This document shows, piece after piece, positions 33,085 to 41,942 of a stretch of DNA of 64,000 bases; within the stretch, counting starts at the first letter, position 1, and every line of letters begins with the position of its first letter. The notes under the pieces were generated by a model that did no database searches, was not told the DNA's origin, and saw nothing but the letters and a program-made list of their open reading frames with translations. Made by a program: the position numbers and the translations under genes. The stretch is from Clostridiales bacterium (lineage in GTDB: Bacteria > Bacillota > Clostridia > Christensenellales > Aristaeellaceae), in the NCBI GenBank assembly GCA_015056365.1, contig SVGM01000005.1, positions 1-64,000 of the forward strand. The letters are read 5' to 3'.

Positions 33085-33772
33085 GGCAGCATCCTCCCGC
33101 AAAAGACGCGCCCAGCTCAGAATGGCGGTATTCCTCCGGTGTGCCCAAAAAACTGCCACCATGGGAGAGGTGCAAAATCTGATCTGCTTCCTGCAGAGCC
33201 GCCTGAACGTCGTGGGAGATCATCACCACGGTGAGCCCGCGCGTCTCGTGCAGCATACGGATGACATCGTACATTTCACGGGTCACCAAGGGATCCAGAC
33301 CGGCCACCGGCTCATCCAAAAGAAGCAGAGACGTGGTGGCGCACAATGCGCGCGCCAGCAGTACGCGCTGCTGTTGACCGCCGGAAAGCCTGGCAAAGCT
33401 CCGTTTTACCAGATGATCCATCCCCATAAGTTTGAGCTGTTCCTCCGTTTTCTGGCGGCGCGCAGCCGTCATCCACAGGCCATGGCATCCGGACGATGCC
33501 ACTTCCCATACGGACGCAGGAAAATCAGACTGCAGCTCCACACGCTGGGGCAGATAGCCGATCTCGTTCTGACGAAGGCCATCCCCAAAGGTCACCTTGC
33601 CGCTTACCGGCTTAAGCAGACCCAAAAGGCCCTTGACCAGCGTGGATTTGCCGGAGCCATTCTCTCCCACAATGCAGAGATACTGTCCTTTTTCGATCTG
33701 TAAATTCAGATTCTCAACCACCGGCATCCCTTCATAAGCAAAGGTTGCCTGGTCGCAAGTAATCAAAGCCAT
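33077..33772 (-). CDS. znuC: Zinc ABC transporter ATPase
   Basis: A 231-residue ATP-binding protein with Walker A GENGSGKST, Q-loop YLPQRVE, signature LSGGQQQR and Walker B LLLLDEPVAGLD. It hydrolyses ATP to drive ZnuB. AGGAGG is 10 nt before the chosen ATG; the track start lies inside znuA. It overlaps znuA by 10 nt and znuB by 8 nt, so the genes are translationally coupled. The C-terminus ends SFAGGCCHV. Confidence 0.93.
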   Translation of the reverse strand: MALITCDQATFAYEGMPVVENLNLQIEKGQYLCIVGENGSGKSTLVKGLLGLLKPVSGKVTFGDGLRQNEIGYLPQRVELQSDFPASVWEVASSGCHGLWMTAARRQKTEEQLKLMGMDHLVKRSFARLSGGQQQRVLLARALCATTSLLLLDEPVAGLDPLVTREMYDVIRMLHETRGLTVVMISHDVQAALQEADQILHLSHGGSFLGTPEEYRHSELGASFAGGCCHV

Positions 33773-34740
33773 CCGTTCAAAGCCTCCTTCAAGGCATCTA
33801 CGTTGTTCCACATCAGGCTGACGTAGGTGGTTCCGTTTTCGATCTCCTGAGCGGACACCGTGTGGCAGCTGTGGAACAGCAGCGTTGTGGCGCCTGTTTC
33901 CTCTGCGAGGATCCGGGCAGTTTTCTGACTGGAATATTCGATATAGAACACCACCGGAATCTGCTCCCTGCGCACGGTATCCACCAGGGAGATCACCGTG
34001 CGGACGCTGGGTTCGCTGTCCTCACTGCAGCCGGGAAAGGCAGCGTCGTAGCAAAGACCGTATTCCGCCGCAAAATACCGAAGAGGAAAACGGTCGCCGA
34101 AAATCACCAGCGTACGCTGCCCCTCTGCCACCACCTGCCGGAATGCCTGATCGACCAGGGAGATCTGGCCGATATACCGTACGGCATTGTCCCAAAACAC
34201 CGTCTCCGCCTCCGGTCGGAGGGAGGACAGCTTGTCCGCCACTGCCTCAACGATGGCCATGGCGTTACGGGGCGACGTCCATACATGCTCGTCCATTTCG
34301 TCCGAATGCTCATGATCGTGATGAGCGTGGTCGTGGTTGTGAACCGGCTCCATGTTGGCGCTGTGTTCCTCCTCCAGCACCGTCACCACATCCATCATCC
34401 GAAGCGTGCAGGGCGCATCCTCGCCCATGGACGTTAGGATCCGTTCAATCCAATCGTCGCTTTCGCCGCCCGTGTAAATAAACAGATCCGCATTTTGGAT
34501 CATCAGCAGATCCCTTGGGGACGGCTCGTAGCTGTGGCTGTCGCTCCCTGCGGGAATCAGCATGGTGACCTGTGCCTCTTCCCCCGCCACCTGACGGGCA
34601 AAGTCAAAGCCCGGAAACACAGTCGCCACGATCTGTAGCGGCTCATCGGCGACGGCTCCGCCAGGCAGTATGCATACTGCCAGCATCCATGCGGCAAGTA
34701 CGCCAAGCAGACGCTTTCTGATACTTTCTCTCCGTCTCAT
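33763..34740 (-). CDS. znuA: Zinc-binding lipoprotein/solute-binding protein ZnuA
   Basis: The extracytoplasmic zinc receptor, 325 residues. A signal peptide (VLAAWMLAVCILPGGAVA) is followed by a cluster A-1 metal-binding protein: HSYEPSPRD, the His/Asp-rich loop HNHDHAHHDHEHSDEMDEH (about 135-155), HVWTSPRNA and GDRFPLRYFAAEYGL. The His loop is typical of zinc rather than manganese receptors. Possible lipobox Cys (AVCILPGG) is present. The ATG chosen overlaps the Fur-family gene by four bases. Confidence 0.92.
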   Translation of the reverse strand: MRRRESIRKRLLGVLAAWMLAVCILPGGAVADEPLQIVATVFPGFDFARQVAGEEAQVTMLIPAGSDSHSYEPSPRDLLMIQNADLFIYTGGESDDWIERILTSMGEDAPCTLRMMDVVTVLEEEHSANMEPVHNHDHAHHDHEHSDEMDEHVWTSPRNAMAIVEAVADKLSSLRPEAETVFWDNAVRYIGQISLVDQAFRQVVAEGQRTLVIFGDRFPLRYFAAEYGLCYDAAFPGCSEDSEPSVRTVISLVDTVRREQIPVVFYIEYSSQKTARILAEETGATTLLFHSCHTVSAQEIENGTTYVSLMWNNVDALKEALNGWL

Positions 34741-35159
34741 TCCGCCGTTTCCTTCTCCCTGTGTGCGCAGTCGTTGCACAGCCCGCACAGCATGGTACGG
34801 GCCTCGTCCAGTACAAAGCCGTGGTGAGCCTGAATATGTTTGGCGAAGTGCTCCACATCACCGCAGTGCAGATGCTCCAGCGCGCCGCATTGGACGCAGC
34901 GGATATGGAGATGGCTTTCCCGGCAGGGATTGAACTGATACTGTGCCGCCTCGCCGGGCAATTCCGGCGCATAGCGACGCAGCACGCCTGCCTCGCACAA
35001 CCGGGTAATGGTGCGGTAGACGGTGGTTTTTCCCACGTCCATTCCTGCATCCAGCAACAGACGATAGGTCTCATCAGCAGTCAGGCAGGCCTCTGCTCGG
35101 CGCTCAAACAGCGCTGCCACGGCTTCCTGCTGTCTGGTCTGATAATTTCCACGCTGCAT
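34737..35159 (-). CDS. zur: Fur-family metalloregulator, probably Zur
   Basis: A 140-residue Fur-family repressor: winged helix with DVGKTTVYRTITRLCEAGVLRRY, HLHIRCVQCGALEHL (first CxxC), and a second CGLCNDC (C-terminal structural zinc). GGAGG is 7 nt before the chosen ATG. It heads the znuA-znuC-znuB operon and has a 7-1-7 palindrome just downstream of its own promoter, so zinc-dependent autorepression is likely. Zur is inferred from the partners; Fur or PerR cannot be excluded by sequence alone. Confidence 0.88.
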   Translation of the reverse strand: MQRGNYQTRQQEAVAALFERRAEACLTADETYRLLLDAGMDVGKTTVYRTITRLCEAGVLRRYAPELPGEAAQYQFNPCRESHLHIRCVQCGALEHLHCGDVEHFAKHIQAHHGFVLDEARTMLCGLCNDCAHREKETAE

Positions 35160-35182
35160 ACCCTTGCCTCCCCCTCGTTGTT

Positions 35183-35197
35183 TGAAAACGGTTTTCA
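35183..35197. promoter_or_regulatory. Fur-family 7-1-7 operator of the zinc operon
   Basis: TGAAAACGGTTTTCA is a perfect 7-1-7 inverted repeat, the geometry of Fur/Zur/PerR boxes. It lies 14 nt downstream of the -10, between the transcription start and the ribosome binding site. Confidence 0.8.
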
Positions 35198-35210
35198 TTT
35201 TCAGATTGGT

Positions 35211-35239
35211 AGTATACACAGCCTTTGGTGAGATGTCAA
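35211..35239 (-). promoter_or_regulatory. Sigma-A promoter of the zur-znuACB operon
   Basis: TTGACA and TATACT separated by 17 nt on the minus strand, 52 nt before the start codon. Confidence 0.88.
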
Positions 35240-35291
35240 GAAAAACGCGCCAACAACCAAAAAATCGACAAGACGGGGCAAACGCCGCCAG

Positions 35292-35330
35292 AAAAAAGGC
35301 CCCTGACTTCCTTTGCAGAAAGTAAGGGGC
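35292..35330 (-). terminator. Terminator of the ATP-grasp gene
   Basis: On the minus strand GCCCCTTACTT pairs imperfectly with GGAAGTcAGGGGC and is followed by TTTTTTC. Confidence 0.75.
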
Positions 35331-35337
35331 GCTGGCA

Positions 35338-36540
35338 TCAAGCTACGTTTTCACACCACAGGGCATCGGCGCAGAACGCGTCCATTTCTTCTTTTGTTTC
35401 AAAGACCGCGACGTACATCTGGTTTGCCATCAATCCGGTCAATTCCTCCGGTACCCGCTGTACCATGCGAAGATTTTCCCGATATTTTCGCATCAGGCGC
35501 TCATGGCTGATGATAAATCGCTTGCCATCCCTGCGGCCGACAAACGCGCAGTATCCGCGCTGCTGTGCGCACCGCTGGCTTTCTCCGAAGGCGATCATAT
35601 CCGCCCAGATTTTGTACACGTCCGTACCGTTGGCAAAGTTGATCATATCCAGCCAATAGCCACCAGCCGTTCCCATGGTGGCTTCCAATGCTACCAGCTT
35701 CCCTTTTTTGCCAAGGCCTGGATGATCCTGGGTCAGGCGGAAAAACGCCAGATGAACGAACCGACTGCGAATGCCGATGTGCTTCACAGCGGCTCTTCCG
35801 GCTTCCCGGGTATCGCCGGGCAGTTCTCCGTGGGCGTAATAGATCGCGTTATCCTTTTCCTTGGCGGTCATCATCCCCGTAAACGGCGTTACGTTGCCTG
35901 TTTCGAAGATAGGCTCGCCACTGGCATCGATGACGGCGTCGTAGGAAACCAGCTCGCCGTGCACCAGCTCCTCCAAAAGGTACTTTTCCTCCGGCTCTCT
36001 GCTTTCAAGGAACGCCTTCAATTCTTCATCGTTATGCAGTTTCCGGGTATCGTCTGACCGCATTCCACAGTCTGCCTTCACCACCACCGGATAACCCACC
36101 TCACGGATAAAAGCCGCACAATGCTTGAAATCATCGACCATGTGCCAGCGGGCGACCTGTATACCCGCCTGCTGAAAAATCTCCTTCACGCCGGATTTAC
36201 TGCGGATGCGTGCCACTTCCTCCTCCTGAAGGCCGCTGGTGATGCAGTACGCCGTGCGCAGTCTGGCGTCACGTTCCGCATAGTCGTCATTATTGCTTTC
36301 CAGCCAGTCGATGGTGCCGTAGCGATGAATGAAGTACGCCACAGCCCGGTACACTTCTTCGTAGTTCTCCAGCGACTCCACGCGATAGTATTCGTGGAGG
36401 CTCTCCTTCAGTTCCTGTCTCAGACTGTCGTAGGGGGCATCACCGATCCCCAGTACCCGCAGCCCATTTTGCTTCAACTCGTAGCAGAAATGCCAGTAGT
36501 TCGCCGGATGATTCGGCGAAAGGAACACAACGTTCTTCAT
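35338..36540 (-). CDS. ATP-grasp carboxylate-amine ligase-like protein
   Basis: A 400-residue ATP-grasp enzyme that would join a carboxylate to an amine or thiol through an acyl phosphate. The N-terminal domain begins MKNVVFLSPNHPANYWHFCYEL; the ATP-grasp core has VVVKADCGMRSDDTRKLHNDEEL, a glutamate-rich loop EEKYLLEELVHGELVSYDAVID and KLVALEATMGTAGGYWLDMINFANGTDVY with the metal-binding Glu/Asn. I start at residue 33 of the track ORF because a promoter (TTGTAT-17-GATAAT) overlaps the upstream part. The gene is monocistronic; substrates are unknown. Confidence 0.85.
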   Translation of the reverse strand: MKNVVFLSPNHPANYWHFCYELKQNGLRVLGIGDAPYDSLRQELKESLHEYYRVESLENYEEVYRAVAYFIHRYGTIDWLESNNDDYAERDARLRTAYCITSGLQEEEVARIRSKSGVKEIFQQAGIQVARWHMVDDFKHCAAFIREVGYPVVVKADCGMRSDDTRKLHNDEELKAFLESREPEEKYLLEELVHGELVSYDAVIDASGEPIFETGNVTPFTGMMTAKEKDNAIYYAHGELPGDTREAGRAAVKHIGIRSRFVHLAFFRLTQDHPGLGKKGKLVALEATMGTAGGYWLDMINFANGTDVYKIWADMIAFGESQRCAQQRGYCAFVGRRDGKRFIISHERLMRKYRENLRMVQRVPEELTGLMANQMYVAVFETKEEMDAFCADALWCENVA

Positions 36541-36600
36541 TCCAACAAACATCTCCCTTCTGTTGATGCTCTGAAAGCCCATACCGCTTTCAGCATACTC

Positions 36601-36629
36601 ATTATCGCGCGTTTTGCCTTTGGATACAA
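36601..36629 (-). promoter_or_regulatory. Promoter of the ATP-grasp gene
   Basis: TTGTAT and GATAAT are 17 nt apart on the minus strand, about 60 nt before the chosen start. A 24-codon ORF with CLICANNGLNGDC overlaps it upstream, but has no independent support. Confidence 0.6.
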
Positions 36630-36758
36630 TCGCCATTCAGGCCATTGTTAGCACAAATCAGGCATCTATTCATCATTTCTGCACATCCTCCCAAAAGCAC
36701 TTTGCCATACCTAAGCAGGGAATAACGTCCCGGTTCAAAAACAACGCCAGAAACGCAT

Positions 36759-36793
36759 AACCCCCGGTGCACTATTGCCGTGCACCGGGGGTT
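36759..36793 (-). terminator. Hairpin downstream of the APH-like kinase gene
   Basis: AACCCCCGGTGCAC pairs perfectly with GTGCACCGGGGGTT around a 7-nt loop, 58 nt past the stop codon on the minus strand. The following T-run is poor, so termination is likely but not certain. Confidence 0.65.
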
Positions 36794-36850
36794 GATTATT
36801 GCGCAGGCACCGATCCAGCGGAATCCTGTCTGCCATCTTTCCTTTTTCGA

Positions 36851-37957
36851 TTAGCAATTGCCTGCGGCACATTCCCGTACAATCTGTTCCATCTCATCCA
36901 TTCTGGCAAGCATGTCCTTGGCCAGGGCGATCTGGCAACGGGTACGTACCAGATTGTGCTCGGGATAAAGAATCTTAAAATACGGGTTGCCCTGAATATA
37001 ATCATCCATGAACCGTACGGCCAGCTCAGCCGTCATCACAAAGCTGGAAAGAGCCAGCGTGTCGAGTTCTTCCGGCAGCAGCGTGGACGCAGTATGCTTC
37101 AGGAAGCCTTCCGCAAACGCCCGAAACACTTCCAGGTTGAGCCCGACTTTTTCGATCTCGGGGCAATCCTCCGCCACATCATTGGCTGCAAAACGGATGG
37201 CGTCGCCAAAATCATATCCGACCAAGCCGGGCATAACCGTATCCAGATCGATGACCACGATGGCTTCTTTGGTATCGCCGTCAAAGAGCACATTGTTGAT
37301 CTTCGTGTCGTTGTGGGTCACCCGCAGAGGGAGTTTTCCCTGCCGGTGCATGTCGATCAGCCTGCAGGCGGTATCTTCAACCGAAAAGATCCAGTCCAGC
37401 TCCTCCCTCACCTCTGCCACCTTGCCGCAGGGATCGGCTTCGACCACGGCGCGCAGCTTATCGTAGCGCTGACGGGTGTTATGGAAGCCAGGAATTGTCT
37501 CATGCAGCAGGGACGCATCAAAATCCGACAGCAGCATCTGGAACTCACCGAAAGCGAGCCCTGCGTTGCGTACCACTTCCAGATCATCACAGACGCTGTA
37601 ATTAACGGAGGGAATATAATTAAACAAGCGCCAGAAGCCGTCTTCTCCGACAAAATAGGTCTTTCTCTCCCTGGTGTGGTGAAAATGCAAAGCCGTTTTC
37701 TTCGGACTTTTCTGGTGCAGATATTCGGTGACATAGTCGATATTTTCCATCACCTTTACCGGTTCCTTGAACGCATAGGTGTTCACGTCCTGGACAATGT
37801 AGGACTTTGGCTTGCCATCGTCGCGAATAAAGTTGACTTTGTAGGTACGATTGATATTGCCTACTTTGATCTCTTCGTAAGACTGAAAAGTACCTTTGAT
37901 CCGGAACACTTTACATACCCGCGCCAGTTTTGCGTTCATGTCTTGAGAATGATTCAT
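36851..37957 (-). CDS. APH/NahK-like phosphotransferase
   Basis: A 368-residue protein of the aminoglycoside phosphotransferase/choline kinase fold, the clan that includes N-acetylhexosamine 1-kinase. The Brenner-type catalytic loop is VTHNDTKINNVLFDGDT and the metal-binding segment VVIDLDTVMPGLVGYDFGDAIRF, both complete. The N-terminal lobe has a Gly-containing GNINRTYKV loop. GAGG precedes the ATG. It stands alone, bounded by hairpins. A sugar 1-kinase role fits the EPS genes further upstream, but the acceptor is not established. Confidence 0.85.
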   Translation of the reverse strand: MNHSQDMNAKLARVCKVFRIKGTFQSYEEIKVGNINRTYKVNFIRDDGKPKSYIVQDVNTYAFKEPVKVMENIDYVTEYLHQKSPKKTALHFHHTRERKTYFVGEDGFWRLFNYIPSVNYSVCDDLEVVRNAGLAFGEFQMLLSDFDASLLHETIPGFHNTRQRYDKLRAVVEADPCGKVAEVREELDWIFSVEDTACRLIDMHRQGKLPLRVTHNDTKINNVLFDGDTKEAIVVIDLDTVMPGLVGYDFGDAIRFAANDVAEDCPEIEKVGLNLEVFRAFAEGFLKHTASTLLPEELDTLALSSFVMTAELAVRFMDDYIQGNPYFKILYPEHNLVRTRCQIALAKDMLARMDEMEQIVRECAAGNC

Positions 37958-38070
37958 TGAAATAACCTCGCTATTCTAAATCGAGTCTGCCTCGATACCA
38001 TTTGCATACAAAACGACTGTTACAGCCAACCCCAAAACTGCTTGGAAACACGCTGCCAGCTCCAAAGCAG

Positions 38071-38102
38071 GCAACGGCACACACCGGAGCGTGTACCGTT
38101 GC
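38071..38102 (-). terminator. Hairpin downstream of the LCP gene
   Basis: GCAACGG(T)ACAC pairs with GTGTG(C)CCGTTGC on the minus strand about 70 nt after the LCP stop. There is no strong T-run. Confidence 0.5.
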
Positions 38103-38168
38103 TTGTTTGTTCCTTGTTTACCGGTTCGATCGCTGTACTTTTACGTCGCCCCGTCAAGCTTCCAAAAA

Positions 38169-39482
38169 TCACTGCCAATTCATCTGGTATTCATTAATGC
38201 TGGGATCCTTGTACCAGTAGTCGATACCATGGAGCAGTTTTCCGGCTTCGGGATACGCCAGCAGATCGGCAGCACGATTCGCAGACTCCAGCAACGTTCT
38301 GCGGCTGGACACCATTACATTCTGGTCCTCTTTCGTCATGGAATCCGCAGCGGTTTCAAAAGCCAGAATCGCCTGATTGCGATCATTGGTCAGCTGAGTT
38401 ACGGCATCCTGCTGCTCCTGCGTCAGCTGGGGCAGGGTGGCTGCATAGTCCAACACTTCTCTTGCCACTGCAATGTATTGTGCGGAGCGCATGCCCTCTT
38501 CCATGAGCCAATCCGTATACTGATAGCTGACATACGGAATCTCTTCCACTTCAATGCCGTACACTTCCCGGATCACTTCGATCCGGTTCGCCTGATCAGT
38601 GAAGGTGAAGTTCCAGCCCTGCAATGCCGTACGATATTCGCCGGTAATGACGTGCGATCCAATAGAATCGGCGTTCTTGACTTTGTTGAGCAGGTTAAGC
38701 ACCTTGGCGAGACTCATATCGGTAAAGAAATTAATCTCTCCGCTGGTGGCATAATCCCAGCCGCTCTTGATGAGGCCGGAATTGCTCTTGACCTTTTCAA
38801 AGATGGCGGTCATCATTCTGCGCTGGCGTCCCGTACGGCCGATATCGTTACCTTCCACCGTGGCGTTCTTCCTGGCGCGAAGATAGTCGGTAATACCCAC
38901 GCCGTCCAGATGCTGCATGCCCTTGTAATAATTTCTGTCGCTGTGACCGGTGTAGTTCATATCCACTTCGATATCCACACCACCGATAAAGTCACCCAGC
39001 GCGATCATAGCGGCCATATCCACCGCGCAATAGTGATCAATGGGAATACCGCCCAGCAGCCAGCTGGCAGCGTTACAAATTCGTTCGAAACCTTCGCCAA
39101 CCGTGTCAGCACAGTTGAAAGCGGCATTCAGCTTGTAAATACCGCGAACGCCGGGAACATATGTCACCGTATCACGGGGCAGAGAAATCAAGTTCACCTC
39201 GCTGGTGGTCATGTTGATCGATACCACCATAACGGCGTCGGTATGGCAATCTTCAAGCGTCTTCTTGAAATAGCTACCGCTTCCCAGATAACCCTGAAAA
39301 CCAAAGTCCACGCCAAGCAAAAGAATATTGGTATAACGCTGCGGCGTTTTTGCAACCGGAGTATCATGCGGATCAATGAGAGGGTTTCGGGAAACAGTTT
39401 CAGATACTGCGCTAGTCATCTGACCAAACACGCACATAACGAGAAGCAGAATTGCAACACTTCGACAAATGATCTGTTTCAT
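38169..39482 (-). CDS. LytR-CpsA-Psr (LCP) family protein
   Basis: A 437-residue membrane-anchored phosphotransferase that attaches polyisoprenyl-linked polymers to peptidoglycan. The N-terminus has one membrane helix (AILLLVMCVFGQMTSAVS), then the LCP domain with NILLLGVDFGFQG, HTDAVMVVSINMTTSEVNLISLPRDT, FGSGIY-like VRGIYKLNAAF and EGNDIGRTGRQRRMM carrying conserved Arg residues. A C-terminal region of about 110 residues (VLDYAATLPQLTQEQQDAVTQL) is outside the fold and helical. AAGGAG is 6 nt before the chosen ATG. It is the last gene of the EPS control operon. Confidence 0.9.
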   Translation of the reverse strand: MKQIICRSVAILLLVMCVFGQMTSAVSETVSRNPLIDPHDTPVAKTPQRYTNILLLGVDFGFQGYLGSGSYFKKTLEDCHTDAVMVVSINMTTSEVNLISLPRDTVTYVPGVRGIYKLNAAFNCADTVGEGFERICNAASWLLGGIPIDHYCAVDMAAMIALGDFIGGVDIEVDMNYTGHSDRNYYKGMQHLDGVGITDYLRARKNATVEGNDIGRTGRQRRMMTAIFEKVKSNSGLIKSGWDYATSGEINFFTDMSLAKVLNLLNKVKNADSIGSHVITGEYRTALQGWNFTFTDQANRIEVIREVYGIEVEEIPYVSYQYTDWLMEEGMRSAQYIAVAREVLDYAATLPQLTQEQQDAVTQLTNDRNQAILAFETAADSMTKEDQNVMVSSRRTLLESANRAADLLAYPEAGKLLHGIDYWYKDPSINEYQMNWQ

Positions 39483-39502
39483 TTCTTTCTCCTTATCTGA
39501 TT

Positions 39503-40234
39503 TCACAGCTGGATGTTAAGCGCGGACATAATCTGACCCTGATTTCGCCACGTCAGCAGATCCGCTTTTTCTCTTCCATAGTGCTTTTCCAAAAACGCAT
39601 AGGCTGCCTGTAGGCATACGGGTCTGGTAGAAGTGTTGTGAGCGTCTGTCGCAACAAAATCTACGACGTCCTCCTCCAGCAGCCTGCGGATAAAACGATT
39701 ACCAATCCCGTTGGAATGCAGCACCGTCTGTGCATTCATCTGGATCAGAGCGTTCAGATGCTTTAGTTCCTCAATCAGCTCCCACTTGCCGTAAAGGCAA
39801 TGGTAGCGCTCCACATGCGCCAGAATGGGTCGATATCCGCCGTTTGCAAGCTCGCGAAGCGCCTTGAGCATCTCATCAATCTTCACCGACGGAAAAAACT
39901 CCACCAAAACATAACTGCTCATGGCCATTGTTGGAACTTTCCTGGTGTCCAGCTTTTGCAGGGCACTGGGAGTGTAGAAGATCTCTGCGCCAGGTAGCAG
40001 GCGCAGCTTCCATTTTTTCTGCCAGGCAAACTGATTGATTGCATTCAGCTTATCCAGGTATCCATCGTAGTCGAAATGAGCCCTTCCAGGCGTGGCGTGG
40101 GGGGTGGCGAAGATCCGTTCGATGCCCTGATTCTCCGCCTCCACCAGCATTGCCTCAGTTTCTTCCCAGTTTCTCGGGCCGTCATCAACGCCGTAAATCA
40201 GGTGCTGATGAATATCGACCAACCCATGGGTCAT
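39503..40234 (-). CDS. PHP-family tyrosine phosphatase (CpsB/YwqE-type)
   Basis: A 243-residue metal-dependent protein-tyrosine phosphatase that dephosphorylates BY-kinases. The PHP metal ligands are visible in DIHQHLIYGVDDGPRNW, ATPHATPGRAHFDY, LPGAEIFY, LAHVERYHCLY and VATDAHNTSTRP; the first motif has a Gln/Leu-Ile-Tyr variation from the usual DxHSHILPGVDDG. It lies 21 nt before the LCP gene and overlaps the BY-kinase gene by four bases, so it is translated with its expected substrate. Confidence 0.9.
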   Translation of the reverse strand: MTHGLVDIHQHLIYGVDDGPRNWEETEAMLVEAENQGIERIFATPHATPGRAHFDYDGYLDKLNAINQFAWQKKWKLRLLPGAEIFYTPSALQKLDTRKVPTMAMSSYVLVEFFPSVKIDEMLKALRELANGGYRPILAHVERYHCLYGKWELIEELKHLNALIQMNAQTVLHSNGIGNRFIRRLLEEDVVDFVATDAHNTSTRPVCLQAAYAFLEKHYGREKADLLTWRNQGQIMSALNIQL

Positions 40235-41001
40235 TTCGCCTTGACTCCTCTCTTCTTCCCTTTTTCCTTGGTCTTGGTTTCCTCGCTGTCAGAAGAGCGG
40301 CGGTAGTAATTCTTGGATTCATACGCAGCATACATGGAACGGTGATAGTACCTGCTGCTGCTGCGATCCATCTGTACCTTGTTCAGCACAGCGCCGATCA
40401 TGGGGCAGCCGGACTTTTCGATCTGCTTCTTGGCATTGGCGACTTCCTGCTTTGTGACCAAGTTCGAAGAAACAACCAGAATCGCGCCGTCGCAGGACTT
40501 TGCCACAACAGCAGCGTCAACGATCGCGCCGACAGGAGGCGTATCGACGATCACGTAGTCCACCTTGGAGGAAAGCTGGTCCAGCAGCTCTTCAAAGCGC
40601 CAATTATTCAGCAGCTGCATGGAGTTGACCACGTCATGGCCGACAGGAATCACATATGCACCAGGGACATCCGTTGCGCAGACCACGTCATCCAGACTGA
40701 TCTCGCGGGACAGATAGTGGGCAAGGCCCTGGGTGTTGGCAGGCAGATGAATACCATACTTGCTGGCCAAAACAGAACGGCGCAGGTCGCCGTCGATCAG
40801 CACCACCGCGTAGCCCATGCTGGCCAGGGTGTGCATAATACCCATGGAAATAAAGGTCTTGCCTTCGTGCTCACGGCAGCTGGTCACCAGAATACGCCTT
40901 ACGCTGTCGCCAGCGAAAACGATATTGGTGCACAGAGTATTCATTGCCTCTTTTGTTGCATAATCAAGTTCAGGAAAATTCTCGATCTTTATACGCTTCA
41001 T
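40231..41001 (-). CDS. BY-kinase (CpsD/CapB-type tyrosine kinase)
   Basis: A 256-residue cytoplasmic bacterial tyrosine kinase with the Walker A region VTSCREHEGKTFISMGI, Walker A' VVLIDGDLRRSVLA and Walker B VDYVIVDTPPVGAIVDA. The C-terminus carries a Tyr cluster RYYHRSMYAAYESKNYYRR, the autophosphorylation tail typical of EPS kinases, then a Lys-rich end. It needs the CpsC/Wzz partner encoded just upstream for activation. ATGA overlap with both neighbours indicates coupling. Confidence 0.9.
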   Translation of the reverse strand: MKRIKIENFPELDYATKEAMNTLCTNIVFAGDSVRRILVTSCREHEGKTFISMGIMHTLASMGYAVVLIDGDLRRSVLASKYGIHLPANTQGLAHYLSREISLDDVVCATDVPGAYVIPVGHDVVNSMQLLNNWRFEELLDQLSSKVDYVIVDTPPVGAIVDAAVVAKSCDGAILVVSSNLVTKQEVANAKKQIEKSGCPMIGAVLNKVQMDRSSSRYYHRSMYAAYESKNYYRRSSDSEETKTKEKGKKRGVKAK

Positions 41002-41780
41002 ACGGCATCATCCTTTCCCGGCAGAGCCGCTGCTGCTTGTTCAGCTTCATTGGCCTGCTTCATGGCAAACACAGGCACTTCCGCAAGAATGGGAAGTCCG
41101 GTCAGTTTGGTAATGTCTTCGCCGGTCTTCACCTTATCATCCAGCAGGAATCTGATAATCAGAATACCGCAGGCAAGGATCGTGCCCGCCAATGCGCCAA
41201 GGATGGCGTTTCTGGAGGTGCTTGGACCAACAGGCCGCTCCGGCTCAAGGGCAACAGAAAGCTCGGTAGGCTTATCGGTAACCATGACGTCTGCCACGTA
41301 CTGGCTGGCGACCCTCAGATATTCATTCGCGATCAGTGCGGCCTCCGCAGGATCGCCGCATCTCACCGTAATGTGCAGAATTCGGGTACCGGAAGGATTG
41401 CTGAGGTTCAGCATCTTCTGCATATCCTTGTACGCATAAGGAAGGTTCAGGTTTTGAATGACCGCATTGGTCACCTCGTGGGTCTTGAAAACCTCCAGAT
41501 AGTCCGACGCCAGATAGGTACCCAGCTGCAAGTCGGAAAGATTCACAACCGAATCGCTGGAGCTGAGAACGTACATCTTAGCCGTCGCTTCATAGGTAGG
41601 CTTCATAAACAGCTTCGTATAGCCGCCAACAAGCACCGCACCGATCAGAAAGCATACGAAAACAAGCTTCCAGTGATCGAGGATATGGTAAAAAAGCTCA
41701 AGCAGATCGATTTCCGCTTCGTCACGTTCTGCCGGTACAATCTGCTGCTGTACGCTCAATTCCTTTGGTGTCTGTTCCAT
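40998..41780 (-). CDS. Wzz/CpsC-type polysaccharide co-polymerase and kinase activator
   Basis: A 260-residue inner-membrane protein with a short cytoplasmic N-terminus, a membrane helix at about 36-56 (LVFVCFLIGAVLVGGYTKLF), an extracytoplasmic region with MYVLSSSDSVVNLSDLQLG and a second helix at about 175-195 (LAGTILACGILIIRFLL), then a short cytoplasmic tail. Such proteins activate the adjacent BY-kinase and control chain length. A pair of short Pro-rich/charged segments precede the last helix (PERPVGPSTSRN). It is first in the operon behind a 210-nt leader. Confidence 0.87.
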   Translation of the reverse strand: MEQTPKELSVQQQIVPAERDEAEIDLLELFYHILDHWKLVFVCFLIGAVLVGGYTKLFMKPTYEATAKMYVLSSSDSVVNLSDLQLGTYLASDYLEVFKTHEVTNAVIQNLNLPYAYKDMQKMLNLSNPSGTRILHITVRCGDPAEAALIANEYLRVASQYVADVMVTDKPTELSVALEPERPVGPSTSRNAILGALAGTILACGILIIRFLLDDKVKTGEDITKLTGLPILAEVPVFAMKQANEAEQAAAALPGKDDAV

Positions 41781-41912
41781 CGTTTACCCTCCTGTAGCTG
41801 ATGAATGTCTCCGACGATCATGTCATTGCAAGGCGCTGACATCAATTTCGCAAGGGCAGCTGTTCTTCGTCTGAAGGCAATCGCCGCATGATGATTCAGA
41901 GTGGCTGATCTG

Positions 41913-41942
41913 TTTGAAAATCGCTGTTTCTTGATTTTCAAA
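41913..41942 (-). promoter_or_regulatory. Perfect 10-bp hairpin in the EPS-operon leader
   Basis: TTTGAAAATC and GATTTTCAAA are perfect inverted arms around a 10-nt loop, inside the approximately 210-nt leader upstream of the Wzz gene. It has no T-run, so it is more likely an RNA or operator element than a terminator. The bound factor or ligand is unknown. Confidence 0.55.
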
